In this document: positions 24,758 through 34,949 of the stretch, piece after piece | Numbering within the stretch: the first letter of the stretch is position 1 | Layout: every line of letters starts with the position of its first letter | Source: JAJPHW01 sp963771505 | Lineage (GTDB): Bacteria; Acidobacteriota; Terriglobia; Terriglobales; Acidobacteriaceae | Direction: 5' to 3' | Length of the DNA: 64,000 bases | Assembly: GCA_963771505.1 (NCBI GenBank) | Contig: CAVYTO010000001.1 | Location: 248,001 to 312,000 of the forward strand | Translations under genes and position numbers: made by a program | Notes under the pieces: generated by a model | Database searches by the model: none | Seen by the model: the letters and a program-made list of their open reading frames with translations, nothing else | What the model was told of the DNA's origin: nothing

Positions 24758-27151
24758 ATGGCTTCTACGTCCACATCTGCCTTTACGCCAGAGGTCATCC
24801 GCGAACACGGGCTTACGCTCGACGAATACGAAAAGATAAAAACGCTTCTCGGCGGACGCGAACCCACGCGCACCGAGCTGGGCATTTTCAGCGTGATGTG
24901 GAGCGAGCACTGCTCGTATAAGTCGTCACGGGTGCATTTGAAGCGGCTGCCCACGCGCAGCAAGCGGGTGCTGCAAGGCCCGGGAGAGAACGCTGGCATC
25001 ATCGACATTGGCGATGGATGGGCGTGCGCGTTCAAGATTGAGTCGCACAATCATCCGTCGTTTATTGAGCCGTTTCAAGGCGCGGCGACCGGCGTCGGCG
25101 GCATTCTGCGCGATATTTTTACCATGGGCGCAAGGCCGGTGGCGGTGATGGATTCGCTGAGATTCGGGCCGATTGCGGTGCCAAGGTCAAAATCTGCGGG
25201 CGAGGGCGCCCACACCACACAAGCTGAAATTCATAAGAACCATTCGACCATGGAAGGCGTCGTCAGCGGTGTGGCTTCTTATGGAAATTGTTTTGGCGTG
25301 CCGAATCTTGGCGGCGAGACTAAGTTTGAGCCTTGCTACTCCGGCAATCCTTTGGTCAACGCTTTTGCTCTGGGACTTGTCCGGCGGGACGAGATTTTTT
25401 ACGCGAAGGCGGCGGGCGTGGGCAATCCGGTAATTTATGTTGGTTCGAAGACCGGGCGCGACGGCATCCACGGCGCGACCATGGCCAGCGAAGAGTTCAG
25501 CGAGGCAAGCGAGGCGAAGCGGCCAAATGTGCAAGTCGGCGATCCGTTCATGGAAAAGCTGCTGCTCGAGGCTTGCCTTGAGGCGATGAAGACCGGCGCG
25601 ATTGTCGGCATTCAAGACATGGGAGCGGCTGGGCTGACTTGCTCAACCTGCGAAATGGGTGCGCGCGGCCATGTTGGACTTGAGATTGAACTTGATCGCG
25701 TGCCGCAACGCGAGACCGGCATGAACCCATATGAAATCATGCTGAGCGAGTCGCAGGAACGCATGTTGCTGGTAGCGCAAAAGGGCCGTGAAGATGAAGT
25801 ATTCCGTGTCTTCGAAAAATGGGGACTCGACGCGGTGGAGATCGGCAAAGTCATCGCCGAAGATACGATGCGGGTGCTTGAGCAGGGTGTCGTGGTCGCG
25901 GAGATTCCCAATCCTGCGCTGACCGATGACGCGCCGGTGTATAAGCGCCCGATGGAGCGCTGGGAACCGAAGATTCCTCGCGAGAAGCCGGAGAACGTTC
26001 GTTTAACAGTCCCTCAGCAGCTGAAGCCCTCGCTTGTGTCGGGAAATAGCGGCTCGGCTGAAGCCGGGCCCTTCTCAAACGATTTCACGGGCAAACTCAA
26101 GCAACTGCTTTCCAGTTCGAACATTTGCAGCAAGCGCTGGGTGTGGCAGCAGTATGACCACATGGTGCAGACGAATACGGTCGAGGCGCCGGGAGCGGGC
26201 GATGCCGGAGTGATTCGCATTAAGGGCTCGAAGTTCGGATTGGCGATGGCGCTCGACGGCAACAGCCGCTGGTGCTATCTCGATCCGAAGTTGGGCGCGA
26301 TGCATGCGGTCGCGGAGGCCACGCGCAATGTGGCATGCGCTGGAGGCGTTCCCGTGGGCGCGACCAATTGCCTGAATTTCGGCAATCCCGAAAAACCGCA
26401 TATTATGTGGCAGCTTTCGCAGGCGATTGATGGCATCACAAAAGCCTGCGAAGAACTTGATGTGCCCATAACTGGCGGCAACGTCAGCCTCTATAACGAA
26501 ACTCTCGGCGAGGGAATTTATCCGACGCCCGTCATGGGGATCGTCGGTATCGTGAAAGATGTCAGCAAAGCCGTCCGCCCCGGCTTCAAAGAAGCTGGCC
26601 GCACAATTATGCTGCTCAGCGCGTCCTCGCCGGGCGATGCGACGGATGCGGAGGTCGAATTCGGTTCTTCGGAGTACGCGAAAGAAATTCTCGGCTCTCT
26701 CTGGGGATTTCCTCCTGCCCTCGAACTTGATCGGGAAGCTACGTTGCAGAGAGCGATTGTCGACATGATTGAAGCCGGACTGGTTGAATCCGCGCACGAC
26801 TGTTCGGAAGGCGGCATCGCTGTAACCCTCGCGGAATGTGCCTTCGAGCATTCGACCGGCTTTAAGGTCGAGTTGAAAAGTCGCGGAATTCCCGCAGAAT
26901 GTACGCTATTTGGCGAAGACGCCAGCCGCATCGTCATCTCTTGCGACCCCCAGCATGTCGAACGAATCCAATCTATCAGCGGCGATTACGGTTTATCGTG
27001 CAAGCGTATCGGCGAAACCGTTTCGGGGCGGGCTGACATTTCATTGGACGGGCGTCCTGCGATTTCCGCAAAGGTCGAAGATCTCCGCAGTGAATACGAA
27101 GGTGCAATTCAACGGATCCTGCGATCCGATCCTGAATTGGTCGAGGCATAA
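24758..27151 (+). CDS. purL: Phosphoribosylformylglycinamidine synthase subunit PurL
   Basis: Fourth step of purine synthesis: converts FGAR to FGAM using ATP and ammonia from glutamine. About 797 aa starting MASTSTSAFTPEVIREHGLT, the size of the small (PurS/PurQ-dependent) form. Typical motifs are MWSEHCSYKSSR, FKIESHNHPS, GVGGILRDIFTMGARP, GGNVSLYNE and AHDCSEGGIAV. The upstream open frame from 24521 is repeat sequence and is rejected as coding. It is followed three bases later by purF. purS and purQ are not in this window. Confidence 0.97.
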   Translation: MASTSTSAFTPEVIREHGLTLDEYEKIKTLLGGREPTRTELGIFSVMWSEHCSYKSSRVHLKRLPTRSKRVLQGPGENAGIIDIGDGWACAFKIESHNHPSFIEPFQGAATGVGGILRDIFTMGARPVAVMDSLRFGPIAVPRSKSAGEGAHTTQAEIHKNHSTMEGVVSGVASYGNCFGVPNLGGETKFEPCYSGNPLVNAFALGLVRRDEIFYAKAAGVGNPVIYVGSKTGRDGIHGATMASEEFSEASEAKRPNVQVGDPFMEKLLLEACLEAMKTGAIVGIQDMGAAGLTCSTCEMGARGHVGLEIELDRVPQRETGMNPYEIMLSESQERMLLVAQKGREDEVFRVFEKWGLDAVEIGKVIAEDTMRVLEQGVVVAEIPNPALTDDAPVYKRPMERWEPKIPREKPENVRLTVPQQLKPSLVSGNSGSAEAGPFSNDFTGKLKQLLSSSNICSKRWVWQQYDHMVQTNTVEAPGAGDAGVIRIKGSKFGLAMALDGNSRWCYLDPKLGAMHAVAEATRNVACAGGVPVGATNCLNFGNPEKPHIMWQLSQAIDGITKACEELDVPITGGNVSLYNETLGEGIYPTPVMGIVGIVKDVSKAVRPGFKEAGRTIMLLSASSPGDATDAEVEFGSSEYAKEILGSLWGFPPALELDREATLQRAIVDMIEAGLVESAHDCSEGGIAVTLAECAFEHSTGFKVELKSRGIPAECTLFGEDASRIVISCDPQHVERIQSISGDYGLSCKRIGETVSGRADISLDGRPAISAKVEDLRSEYEGAIQRILRSDPELVEA

Positions 27152-27154
27152 CTA

Positions 27155-28588
27155 ATGATGCTGTCTTCCGATAAATTTCATGATGAGTGCGGCGTAGTCG
27201 CGATCTACCAGAATCCGGAAGCGGAGAAGCTAGCCTATTTGGGTTTGCATGCGCTACAGCATCGCGGTCAGGAATCTGCCGGGATCGTTACGTCCGACGG
27301 CATGACCTTGCGCGCGCATAAAGAAATGGGATTGGTAGCCGACATCTTTACCCACGAAACTCTGTGGAAGATGCGCGGCACGCTGGCAATCGGCCACACG
27401 CGATATTCGACTGCTGGGGATTCTACTTTACTGAATGCACAGCCCATCATGGTGCAATCGAACAAGGGCATGATGGCGTTGGCGCACAACGGAAACCTGG
27501 TGAACGCGCATGAACTGCGCGCGCGCATGGAATCTCACGGCTCGATTTTCCAGACAAACAGCGATACCGAAGTGATCGTGCACCTGATTGCGCAATCAAA
27601 AGAGCAGACGCTGCCTGAAGCCATGGCGGACGCGTTGCGCCGGGTCGAAGGCGCATTTTCTCTGGTGATGATCAGCCCTGACCGGATTTTTGCAGCCCGC
27701 GACCCGCGCGGATTTCGTCCGCTGGCAATGGGACGAATTCCCGCCGATGGCGATCGTAAGCAAGACACGATCGTGTTCGCATCGGAGACGTGCGCATTCG
27801 ATTTGATCGGAGCGGTTTACGAACGCGACGTGAAGCCGGGCGAACTCGTGATTGTCGGCCCGGAGGGCGTTTCGTCGCGCTTCTATGCGCCTGCGCTGGC
27901 GCAGTCGAGCTGTATTTTCGAGCACGTATATTTCTCTCGTCCCGACAGCCGCGTTTTTGGCCGCCCTGTCCAGGAAAGTCGCGAGGAACTCGGACGGCAG
28001 CTGGCGCGCGAAGCTCCGGTCGAGGCGGACCTCGTCGTTCCCGTCCCCGATTCCGGCGTGACTGCTGCCATCGGATACGCGGCGGAAAGCGGCATCCCGT
28101 TTCGTTTTGCCCTGATTCGAAATCACTATGTCGGACGTACCTTCATCGAGCCCCGCCAAACGGTTCGCGATTTCGGCGTAAAATTGAAGCTCAATCCAGT
28201 GCGTAGCTTGCTCGAAGGCAAGCGCGTGGTTCTAGTGGACGATTCCATTGTGCGTGGCACTACCAGCAAAAAAATCGTCCGCATGATTCGCCAGGCCGGT
28301 GCGAAAGAAGTGCACATGCGCATTTCTTGTCCGCCGACGATTTCTCCCTGCTTTTACGGCGTAGACACGCCTTCGAAAAAAGAACTCATCGCGTCCAACA
28401 TGTCGATTGAGCAAATCCGCGAGTTCACCGGCGCCGACTCTCTCGCGTATCTTTCCGTAGAAGGGCTCAAGCACGCCTGCGCCGACGGCGAAAAGACGTC
28501 CTACTGCACCGCCTGCTACACGGGAAAATATCCGACAAATTGGGTGGATGTAGACGAGATTCAGCCGGCGGTCGTCAGCAAGTCCTAG
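27155..28588 (+). CDS. purF: Amidophosphoribosyltransferase PurF
   Basis: Committed step of purine synthesis: transfers glutamine amide nitrogen to PRPP. The 477-aa protein has a short propeptide and the N-terminal nucleophile in DECGVVAIY (Cys12 before processing), the glutaminase domain (GHTRYSTAG, LAHNGNLVN), and the PRPP loop VVLVDDSIVRGTT. Cysteines in SCIFEHVYFSRPDS, RISCPPTISPCF and YCTACYTGKYP match the Bacillus-type enzyme with a [4Fe-4S] cluster. It lies in an operon three bases after purL. Confidence 0.97.
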   Translation: MMLSSDKFHDECGVVAIYQNPEAEKLAYLGLHALQHRGQESAGIVTSDGMTLRAHKEMGLVADIFTHETLWKMRGTLAIGHTRYSTAGDSTLLNAQPIMVQSNKGMMALAHNGNLVNAHELRARMESHGSIFQTNSDTEVIVHLIAQSKEQTLPEAMADALRRVEGAFSLVMISPDRIFAARDPRGFRPLAMGRIPADGDRKQDTIVFASETCAFDLIGAVYERDVKPGELVIVGPEGVSSRFYAPALAQSSCIFEHVYFSRPDSRVFGRPVQESREELGRQLAREAPVEADLVVPVPDSGVTAAIGYAAESGIPFRFALIRNHYVGRTFIEPRQTVRDFGVKLKLNPVRSLLEGKRVVLVDDSIVRGTTSKKIVRMIRQAGAKEVHMRISCPPTISPCFYGVDTPSKKELIASNMSIEQIREFTGADSLAYLSVEGLKHACADGEKTSYCTACYTGKYPTNWVDVDEIQPAVVSKS

Positions 28589-28604
28589 CCATGGCGTAGA
28601 GCGG

Positions 28605-28623
28605 GCGCCGGGATCCCCGGCGC
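28605..28623. terminator. GC-rich hairpin between convergent genes
   Basis: GCGCCGGG-ATC-CCCGGCGC forms a perfect 8-bp stem in the 41-base gap between purF and the convergent TonB receptor gene. No T-run follows on either strand, so termination there is plausible but unproven. Confidence 0.45.
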
Positions 28624-28629
28624 ACAGCC

Positions 28630-31623
28630 CTAGAAGTTCACCCGAACGCCCAACTGCGCTGCGAATGGAATTCCTACTGTTGTGCCTGGACCGAAGAAAT
28701 CTCCCAGACCGCCTGCAGGTACCGCCAATTGGCTTAGGCGGGTCACTGGCGATGTTGCTGTGCAAGCTGCATTTGTGCAGACATCCGTGACATTGCCTGA
28801 CTGCGCCTGCGCGCTGGGGACGGGCAAAGCGGCAATATTCGCGACGTAATTGGCGCCGGAATTGTTGCGGTTGAAGAGGTTGAAGAACTCCGCGAACGGA
28901 ATCACAGACCACTGGTCGTGAAAGTTGATCGGGCGGCTCACTCGCAGATCGGCCTGAATGTAAGGCGTCCCGCGGAACTGGTCGAGACTCGTGGGCACTC
29001 CGTTCACTGAAATACGTTGGCTGTTGTCCGCGGTTGTGATGGTGAAGGGGCGAGCGCTCTCGGCCTGCGTCAGCGTTGTGACTTCGATTCCTCCGGGCAC
29101 ATGCAGGGTTCCGGCGAGAACGAAGCGGTGGGTGACGTCTTCACCGGACGGGCCATAATCTCCCGGCGCAAATGCATTCAGCGGATTGCACACTCCGTTC
29201 ACGTAATCGAACAGTTCGCCCAGCACGCATCCCCAGGTTTTGGCGCTGGACAGCGTGTAGTTCGCGACCAGGTCAAAGCGCCGCGTCACATTGCCTTGCA
29301 GGTGCAGCATCAGCGCGTTGTAGCTTGAACGATTGTCGGATTTGAATACGCTCACGCTCGGCGCGAATGTGTTGTTCAGGCTGGTCGCGTCGTACGGATA
29401 CGCGCGATATCCATGATTGCCCTCTTCGTGCGTGAAGTCGGCGCTGGCCGTCCAATGGGAGTTGAAGGCGTGCTGCACGCCGCCTGTTGCGTGGATCGCA
29501 TACGGCGTTTTGTAATTGCCGTCGATGAGCGAACCGCTGGTGACGCATCCGGCGCTTGGGTTCGTCGTCGGATTTACGCACGGCGAGGGCGGCGCATTCA
29601 CTGCCTGAAATGCGGCGGCCCATCCGGTTTGCGCAAGGTCGTTGTAGAACATGCCAAACCCTGCGCGGATCACGGTCTTAGCACTCGATCCGGGCGCATA
29701 GGCGATTCCGATTCGCGGGCCGAACTGCTTGCGGTAGTCGTGCGGCGCGGAAGATTCAAGGGGAATGTTGAGAGCACGCAGCGTAACGTACGCGGGATTA
29801 TCCAACTGGCTACGTCCGGAAGCGTCGAACAGACCAAAGGTGGTTTGGTAGCGCAGTCCGTAATTGAGCGTGAATCGCGGGGTCACGCGCCACGAATCTT
29901 CGACGTAGAGTCCAAGCCGTTGGACGCTCTGTGAAAAGCTGCCGTCGCTGGCGGGCGTGGTGCTTGCTCCCGCTGCAAAGTCGGCTTGAAATTGCGCTGG
30001 ATTGCCCAGATAGTCAGTCGGATTCATCGGCAGCGAATAGAGCGTTTCCTGATTGCCGGGGAACGCACCGCCTAGCACGGGCTCGTGAATGAAATTGACG
30101 CCGAACTTAGTCGCGTGTTTTCCGGATGCGTGCGCTACGTCGTAGCGGAACTGGTATTTCTGCTGGTTCCGCAGCGAGGGAAACAGCGTAATCGGCGTGG
30201 CGAATTGATTGTCTCCGAATGTCTCGAAGCCGGACACCGTCAAAGAAGTGGAACTGAATGGGAAGGCTAGCGCAAATCCAAGCGTCTGATTGCGAGTCTG
30301 CGTCAGGTGAAGTTCGCTGGCGTCGAAAACGAACGTTGACAGCAAGGAATCGCTCCACGCGAACTGATTGCTAATCACGGTGTTGAAATAATTGTTGTGA
30401 GTAGTCAATCCTGTGGATGGCAGCGTGGCTTGCTGGACCAGCGCGTTGCGAGTCAAATAGCTGTCGCCAGACGTTCGCAGAAACCATTGCGAACGTTGCG
30501 ACTGTGCCCAGTCGAAGCGAATCGATCCGAAATAGTCGCGAAAAGGAATCGCAACATTCGCGGGCACGGCGATCGAACTCACGCCCGGAACCAATCCCTG
30601 CGAAGCGAGCTGTGACAGCGCATTGAATTGGGTGGAGCTGGCAGGACTGAACGCGATGCTCGCGTTTTCATGGACATATTCTGTTGACGCGAAGAACCAT
30701 ACTTTATTTTTTAGCAACGGCCCGCCAACTGCTCCAGCATAGTTCTGCCGCGAAAATGGCTGCTTTGGATTGGGCGCGGGATTCTCGATGGGAAAACGGG
30801 CATTCAACGCGGCGGCGCGCTCATAGAACGCACCGGTTCCGTGCCACTCGTTCGATCCGCGCTTGGTTGTAATCACGACCGATCCAGCGGTGGTGCCGCC
30901 TGTGTCCGCATCGGCCTGCGCTGTGCGGAAGGAAAATTCCTGAATGGAATCGGGCGAAAAATTTTGCAGAAATCCGCCAATGTAGTCGTCGGAATTATCG
31001 CCGCCGTCGACTGAAAGGTCGTTGTTCAAACCCGAGCTGCCTCCGGTGGAAACGGCCGTGATGCGGGCTTTCGTCGGGTCAGAAGGCTCGACCGGCTCGG
31101 TTCCCGGCGCGAGGTAGGCAATGTTGGCGAAACTGCGGGCCGCGAGTGGAAGGGTCTGAAGATCGTGCTCCGAAACTACGGTCTGGTGAACGGCGCTGGC
31201 GAGGTCGATGGGCTGGGTTGTAACCGACGACGGCTTGGCCACCACGCTGACAGTCTCAATGCTGCTGCTGGGCCGCAAGGTTACGACCACGTCGCGGATG
31301 GAACTCACCACCACCGGAACGAGGGCTTTCGCCGAGGCGAACCCCTTCGCCGACACAACAAGGTTGTAGGTTCCGGGCAGCAGGTCTGGCAGGTAGAAAT
31401 CTCCGCGCGAATCGCACATGCCGGAGCGTACGATGTTTCCGTCCTGTTGCACCGCGATCGTCGCTGACGGGATGCGGCCACCGGATTCATCCTGTACGGT
31501 TCCACGCAGGCTGCCGCGCGAGGTCTGGGCAAAAGAAATTGATGCTCCGAGCGCAATCGATAGAACCATCGCAATCTCAATCCGAAGCACACGAAGGCAG
31601 CTGCGTAGTTTTATGGCATCCAT
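28630..31623 (-). CDS. TonB-dependent receptor, Oar-like with carboxypeptidase-regulatory-like domain
   Basis: A 997-aa outer-membrane protein. The signal peptide ends near ASISFAQ, followed by a CarboxypepD_reg-like beta-sandwich (GSLRGTVQDESGGRIPSA ... GTYNLVVSAKGF). Next come the plug region (GLNNDLSVDGGDNSDDYIGG, GTTAGSVVITTKRGSNEWHG) and a beta-barrel ending in LGVRVNF with the terminal Phe used for outer-membrane assembly. GAGGA lies nine bases before ATG 31623. Acidobacteriota encode many such receptors for polymers, peptides or siderophores; the ligand is unknown. It is convergent with purF and stands alone. Confidence 0.9.
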   Translation of the reverse strand: MDAIKLRSCLRVLRIEIAMVLSIALGASISFAQTSRGSLRGTVQDESGGRIPSATIAVQQDGNIVRSGMCDSRGDFYLPDLLPGTYNLVVSAKGFASAKALVPVVVSSIRDVVVTLRPSSSIETVSVVAKPSSVTTQPIDLASAVHQTVVSEHDLQTLPLAARSFANIAYLAPGTEPVEPSDPTKARITAVSTGGSSGLNNDLSVDGGDNSDDYIGGFLQNFSPDSIQEFSFRTAQADADTGGTTAGSVVITTKRGSNEWHGTGAFYERAAALNARFPIENPAPNPKQPFSRQNYAGAVGGPLLKNKVWFFASTEYVHENASIAFSPASSTQFNALSQLASQGLVPGVSSIAVPANVAIPFRDYFGSIRFDWAQSQRSQWFLRTSGDSYLTRNALVQQATLPSTGLTTHNNYFNTVISNQFAWSDSLLSTFVFDASELHLTQTRNQTLGFALAFPFSSTSLTVSGFETFGDNQFATPITLFPSLRNQQKYQFRYDVAHASGKHATKFGVNFIHEPVLGGAFPGNQETLYSLPMNPTDYLGNPAQFQADFAAGASTTPASDGSFSQSVQRLGLYVEDSWRVTPRFTLNYGLRYQTTFGLFDASGRSQLDNPAYVTLRALNIPLESSAPHDYRKQFGPRIGIAYAPGSSAKTVIRAGFGMFYNDLAQTGWAAAFQAVNAPPSPCVNPTTNPSAGCVTSGSLIDGNYKTPYAIHATGGVQHAFNSHWTASADFTHEEGNHGYRAYPYDATSLNNTFAPSVSVFKSDNRSSYNALMLHLQGNVTRRFDLVANYTLSSAKTWGCVLGELFDYVNGVCNPLNAFAPGDYGPSGEDVTHRFVLAGTLHVPGGIEVTTLTQAESARPFTITTADNSQRISVNGVPTSLDQFRGTPYIQADLRVSRPINFHDQWSVIPFAEFFNLFNRNNSGANYVANIAALPVPSAQAQSGNVTDVCTNAACTATSPVTRLSQLAVPAGGLGDFFGPGTTVGIPFAAQLGVRVNF

Positions 31624-31914
31624 TAATTTTGTCCTCAGAACGCAGCGGGAGTGCCACTAAGGGGAGACTCAGGATGCGAGTTCCAGCGCCGCAGAATTGA
31701 GGATAATACAGGCGGGAAAAAATCGCTACAGCGCGGCTGATCGGATTGTGCGCACTGGGGGCGGAGCTTGTAGTAGTGGGTTCCGACGAGGGGATCATTC
31801 CCCGCTTGATTTGTTAGGGGGCTTCCGCGAAGGGCTGGTGGGATGAGGTAAGCCTAATGGGCTGATGAAACCGCGGGGACTTCGGATGATGTATGGCCAG
31901 GTCAAAAGCCAAGA

Positions 31915-31936
31915 GGGAGAAGCCTGGGCCTCTCCC
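31915..31936 (-). terminator. Hairpin downstream of the secreted hypothetical gene
   Basis: A 10-bp stem with one wobble pair (GGGAGAAGCC / GGCCTCTCCC, 2-nt loop) lies 28 bases beyond the stop at 31964. On the minus strand it is followed by TCTTGGCTTTTG, a weak T-rich tract. Confidence 0.5.
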
Positions 31937-31963
31937 CCGTTAATTATTTGCTGCGTACCGAGT

Positions 31964-32944
31964 TTACTGGGCTGTTTGCGCGTCCAGTTCGACGCCGTCT
32001 CCGACGTGCATATCTTCCATCGCGAACACAATCATTCCCGTGGAAGTCGTTGGCGTTGTGCTCAGGATTACCACTTCACCAACTGCGCGGCGTGGCAGAT
32101 CGCGGACGTGAATCACCGGTCCGCCGGTGCTGGTGAACATGTGAGGCTCAACTGCAGCCGTTTTCATCTGCGTATCTTCGCTGATCGAGGCTTTGAACGA
32201 CAGCGAGTCGACCGGATCATGCAAGTCGGCATCGTAGCTGCGGACGGCGCGCATGTAGTCGCCGACTTTCACGCCCTGGTTCGCGCCTACGTTCATGTAG
32301 ATTTTGGCTCCGGTTCCAATTTCGGAGTCAAAATCTTTCGCCATGACGATGCGCCCGCTGGTCTTGCCATTGGCAGGAGCGAAGCGGTCGAAGCGCAGGG
32401 GAAGATGAAAATCAATCGCCGTTTTTTCGACGAACGGAACGGCGAAATCGCCGGGGACGACCGGAGCGCATCCGAATTCGATCTGCGCGACGGCCATTTT
32501 GTTGCGGGCGTCGATTACGCGCGCCCGAGCTAGTTCAGCGTAGGGCTGTCCCATTTCTTTCAACTGGGCGGTTTGGCCGGTATAAAGCTCGTACCGGTTG
32601 GGGTTTCTCAGCTCGCGCAGAAGCGTGAACCTCTGGCCAACCTGATAGCCCGATCCGGCCAGAAAAATCATGTCCCCGTTCACAAACTGGGTGGTGCTGG
32701 GGGTCTGCATCCCGCCGGTCACAAAATTGGCGTTAGGCAGCAGTTGTTTGCTGACCATGCCAGCGCAATAAATGTCGGCGTTGGTGGGGGTCTGGACCCG
32801 CTCAACCGGAAAGCTGACCGAAGTGGGCAGTGTACCTTCGGGGCCGGTGGTGTCTGCGGCAGCCGGGTCGGCAGCCGGGGTGGTCTGTTGGGCGGCGGCC
32901 ATAACCGCCAGCGCCAGAAACAGCAATAGTCCTGTTTTCTTCAT
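31964..32944 (-). CDS. Secreted protein of unknown function (Acidobacteriota type)
   Basis: About 326 aa from ATG 32944, with GGAGG directly upstream and a lipoprotein-free signal peptide (MKKTGLLLFLALAVMAAAQ). Upstream codons to 33043 are rejected. The mature part has YCAGMVSKQLLPNANFVTGG, then repeated glycine/valine loops (GYQVGQRFTLLRE, NVGANQGVKVGDYMRAV, AMEDMHVGDGVEL). These resemble the carboxyl domain of FlgT-like proteins with a GxxxGD turn, by eye only. No function can be assigned. Its promoter region of about 240 bases is shared with the divergent aroDE. Confidence 0.65.
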   Translation of the reverse strand: MKKTGLLLFLALAVMAAAQQTTPAADPAAADTTGPEGTLPTSVSFPVERVQTPTNADIYCAGMVSKQLLPNANFVTGGMQTPSTTQFVNGDMIFLAGSGYQVGQRFTLLRELRNPNRYELYTGQTAQLKEMGQPYAELARARVIDARNKMAVAQIEFGCAPVVPGDFAVPFVEKTAIDFHLPLRFDRFAPANGKTSGRIVMAKDFDSEIGTGAKIYMNVGANQGVKVGDYMRAVRSYDADLHDPVDSLSFKASISEDTQMKTAAVEPHMFTSTGGPVIHVRDLPRRAVGEVVILSTTPTTSTGMIVFAMEDMHVGDGVELDAQTAQ

Positions 32945-33183
32945 GATACCTCCAAAGTCTTGTACGACGCTGCCCGCGACTCCGCGTGCTAAATGCGGCA
33001 AATAAAGGGCTTTCACGCCGGACATTACCAAGCCGGGGGTCATGGGTCAAGGTTACGTCGGTGTAATGGCGTGGTGGCTCGAAGATTATTGCCGTAAATT
33101 TTGTTACGCTGCTGTTGCATCTAGACTTACGCGCCTGTAATATCGCGCCGACCCTTGTTTTAGCTGGCAGGTTACACAATTTA

Positions 33184-34773
33184 ATGATTGCAGCTTCGAA
33201 AACATCCCTCTCCCGGCTTCGCGCCTTGCGTCTGCCGCGGGTTTGCGTCGCGGTCACGGGCGACGATCCTGCGGACATGGTGGAAAAGGCCGACTCCATT
33301 ATTCGCGACAACACCTTTATTGAGTTCAGGTTAGACTACCTTCCCAAGCCCCTGCTCGCGATTCCCAAGATCCGGGAATTTATGGATTCGCGTCCCCATG
33401 TGATCGCGATTGCGACCTGCCGGCGGACCGTGAACGGCGGCAAATTCCGCGGCTCGGCGGACGCCCAACTCGAAGTTCTCGGCAAGGCTGCGGCTGCCGG
33501 ATGCCAACTGCTGGATATCGAACTCGAAACCGCCGCCAAGATCAAACCCGACAAGTTGCGGAGCCTCCGTTCCGGCGGAGCGCTGATCATTTCCCATCAC
33601 GACTTTAAGGCGAGCAAGAAGCTCGAAGAGACGCTCGAGAGCATGGTCAAGATTCCTGCTGACTATTACAAGATCGTGACCACCGCGACGACGCTCCACG
33701 ACAACGTCGTGATGATGAAGTTCCTGGAGAAGCACAGCCACAACTATTCGCTGATCGGCGTTTGCATGGGCGAACAAGGCATTGCCAGCCGGGTGTTGGG
33801 TGTGCGGGCGGGAAGTATTTTCACTTTCGGTGCGATCAGTCCTGATGAGAAGACGGCGCCGGGACAAGTCACGGCGCAGGAACTCGATACCACTTATAGG
33901 ATTGAGTCCGTGGACGCGGCGACGCGTGTTTATGGAGTTGTCGGCGATCCCATCGGGCAGTCGCTTTCGCCCAAGATCATGAACGTCGCCTTGCGGCGCG
34001 AGAACGTGAACGGTGTATACATCGCTCTGCACGCCAAGACGCTCAAGGATTTGATGGCGTGTATTCGTGAAATTCCGCTGCATGGAATTTCCGTGACCAT
34101 GCCGTACAAGCAAACGATCCTGGAGCACCTCGACAATACCGATTCGCACACCACAAAGATTGGTGCGTGCAACACGGTGGTCCGTGCGCAGGATGGCAAG
34201 CTTTACGGTTTCAACACGGATGCCGCGGGGGTGGTGCGTCCGCTCGAGCAGCGCATGACGATCGAGTCCGCGAAAGTCTTGATCCTGGGTGCGGGCGGCG
34301 CGGCACGCGCAGCCGTTTACGGATTGAAGGAGCGCGGTGCGGAAGTTTTCATTCTGAACCGGACTGCAGAAACCGGACAGAAGCTCGCCCGCTCGGCTCA
34401 CGCGAAATCGGTGAAGCGCGCCGATCTCAAGAAACTGAGCTTCGACGTCATTATTAATGCGACGCCCGTGGGCATGGGCAACCAGCGCGACTCGATCCTG
34501 AACGCGGAAGAAATCAATGCCAAGTACGTTTTCGACATGGTCTATGATCCCATCGAGACCAAGCTGCTGAAGCTGGCCAAAGAGCGCGGCGCAGAAACGA
34601 TTCCTGGCACGGAGATGTTTGTGCATCAGGCGGCGCGGCAATTCGAAATCTGGACCGGAAAGCCCGCGCCCTGGGACGACATGCTCAAAGTCGTCGGCCT
34701 GGCGCTGCAAGCGAGAGAAAACGAAAAGGCCAAAGCCGCACCGGAACTGGTTAAGAAGAAGTCGAAAAATTAA
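33184..34773 (+). CDS. aroDE: Bifunctional 3-dehydroquinate dehydratase / shikimate dehydrogenase
   Basis: Catalyses steps three and four of the shikimate pathway. Residues 1-235 form a type I dehydroquinase with the catalytic His in IISHHDFK and the Schiff-base Lys163 in YYKIVTTAT. Residues 245-510 form an AroE-type dehydrogenase: VVGDPIGQSLSPKIMN, SVTMPYKQ with the catalytic Lys, GACNTVV, NTDAAGVV, the NADP loop LGAGGAARAA, and NATPVGM. A Lys-rich tail ends the protein. The fusion is known from plants, chlamydiae and some bacteria including Acidobacteriota. ATG 33184 is chosen because upstream codons are not family-like; its ribosome site is weak. Confidence 0.95.
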   Translation: MIAASKTSLSRLRALRLPRVCVAVTGDDPADMVEKADSIIRDNTFIEFRLDYLPKPLLAIPKIREFMDSRPHVIAIATCRRTVNGGKFRGSADAQLEVLGKAAAAGCQLLDIELETAAKIKPDKLRSLRSGGALIISHHDFKASKKLEETLESMVKIPADYYKIVTTATTLHDNVVMMKFLEKHSHNYSLIGVCMGEQGIASRVLGVRAGSIFTFGAISPDEKTAPGQVTAQELDTTYRIESVDAATRVYGVVGDPIGQSLSPKIMNVALRRENVNGVYIALHAKTLKDLMACIREIPLHGISVTMPYKQTILEHLDNTDSHTTKIGACNTVVRAQDGKLYGFNTDAAGVVRPLEQRMTIESAKVLILGAGGAARAAVYGLKERGAEVFILNRTAETGQKLARSAHAKSVKRADLKKLSFDVIINATPVGMGNQRDSILNAEEINAKYVFDMVYDPIETKLLKLAKERGAETIPGTEMFVHQAARQFEIWTGKPAPWDDMLKVVGLALQARENEKAKAAPELVKKKSKN

Positions 34774-34949
34774 GCGCGGGCTAGATCGCGAAAATCCATA
34801 AAGAATCCTTCAACCTCCTGTCACTCTCGCTCTTGCGCGAGGGACATTCCGCTCAGGATCACAGCGCTTTTTTATTGAAGAATGTTTCACTCGTTGCCGT
34901 AGGCTTTTTGCGAAGGGCAGGATAAGCTCATGTATCCTGACCCTACGAC

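Noticed and set aside
33331..34710. A 459-codon minus-strand frame opposite aroDE
   Set aside because: Antisense shadow of aroDE, caused by strong codon bias at the third position; no domain visible.
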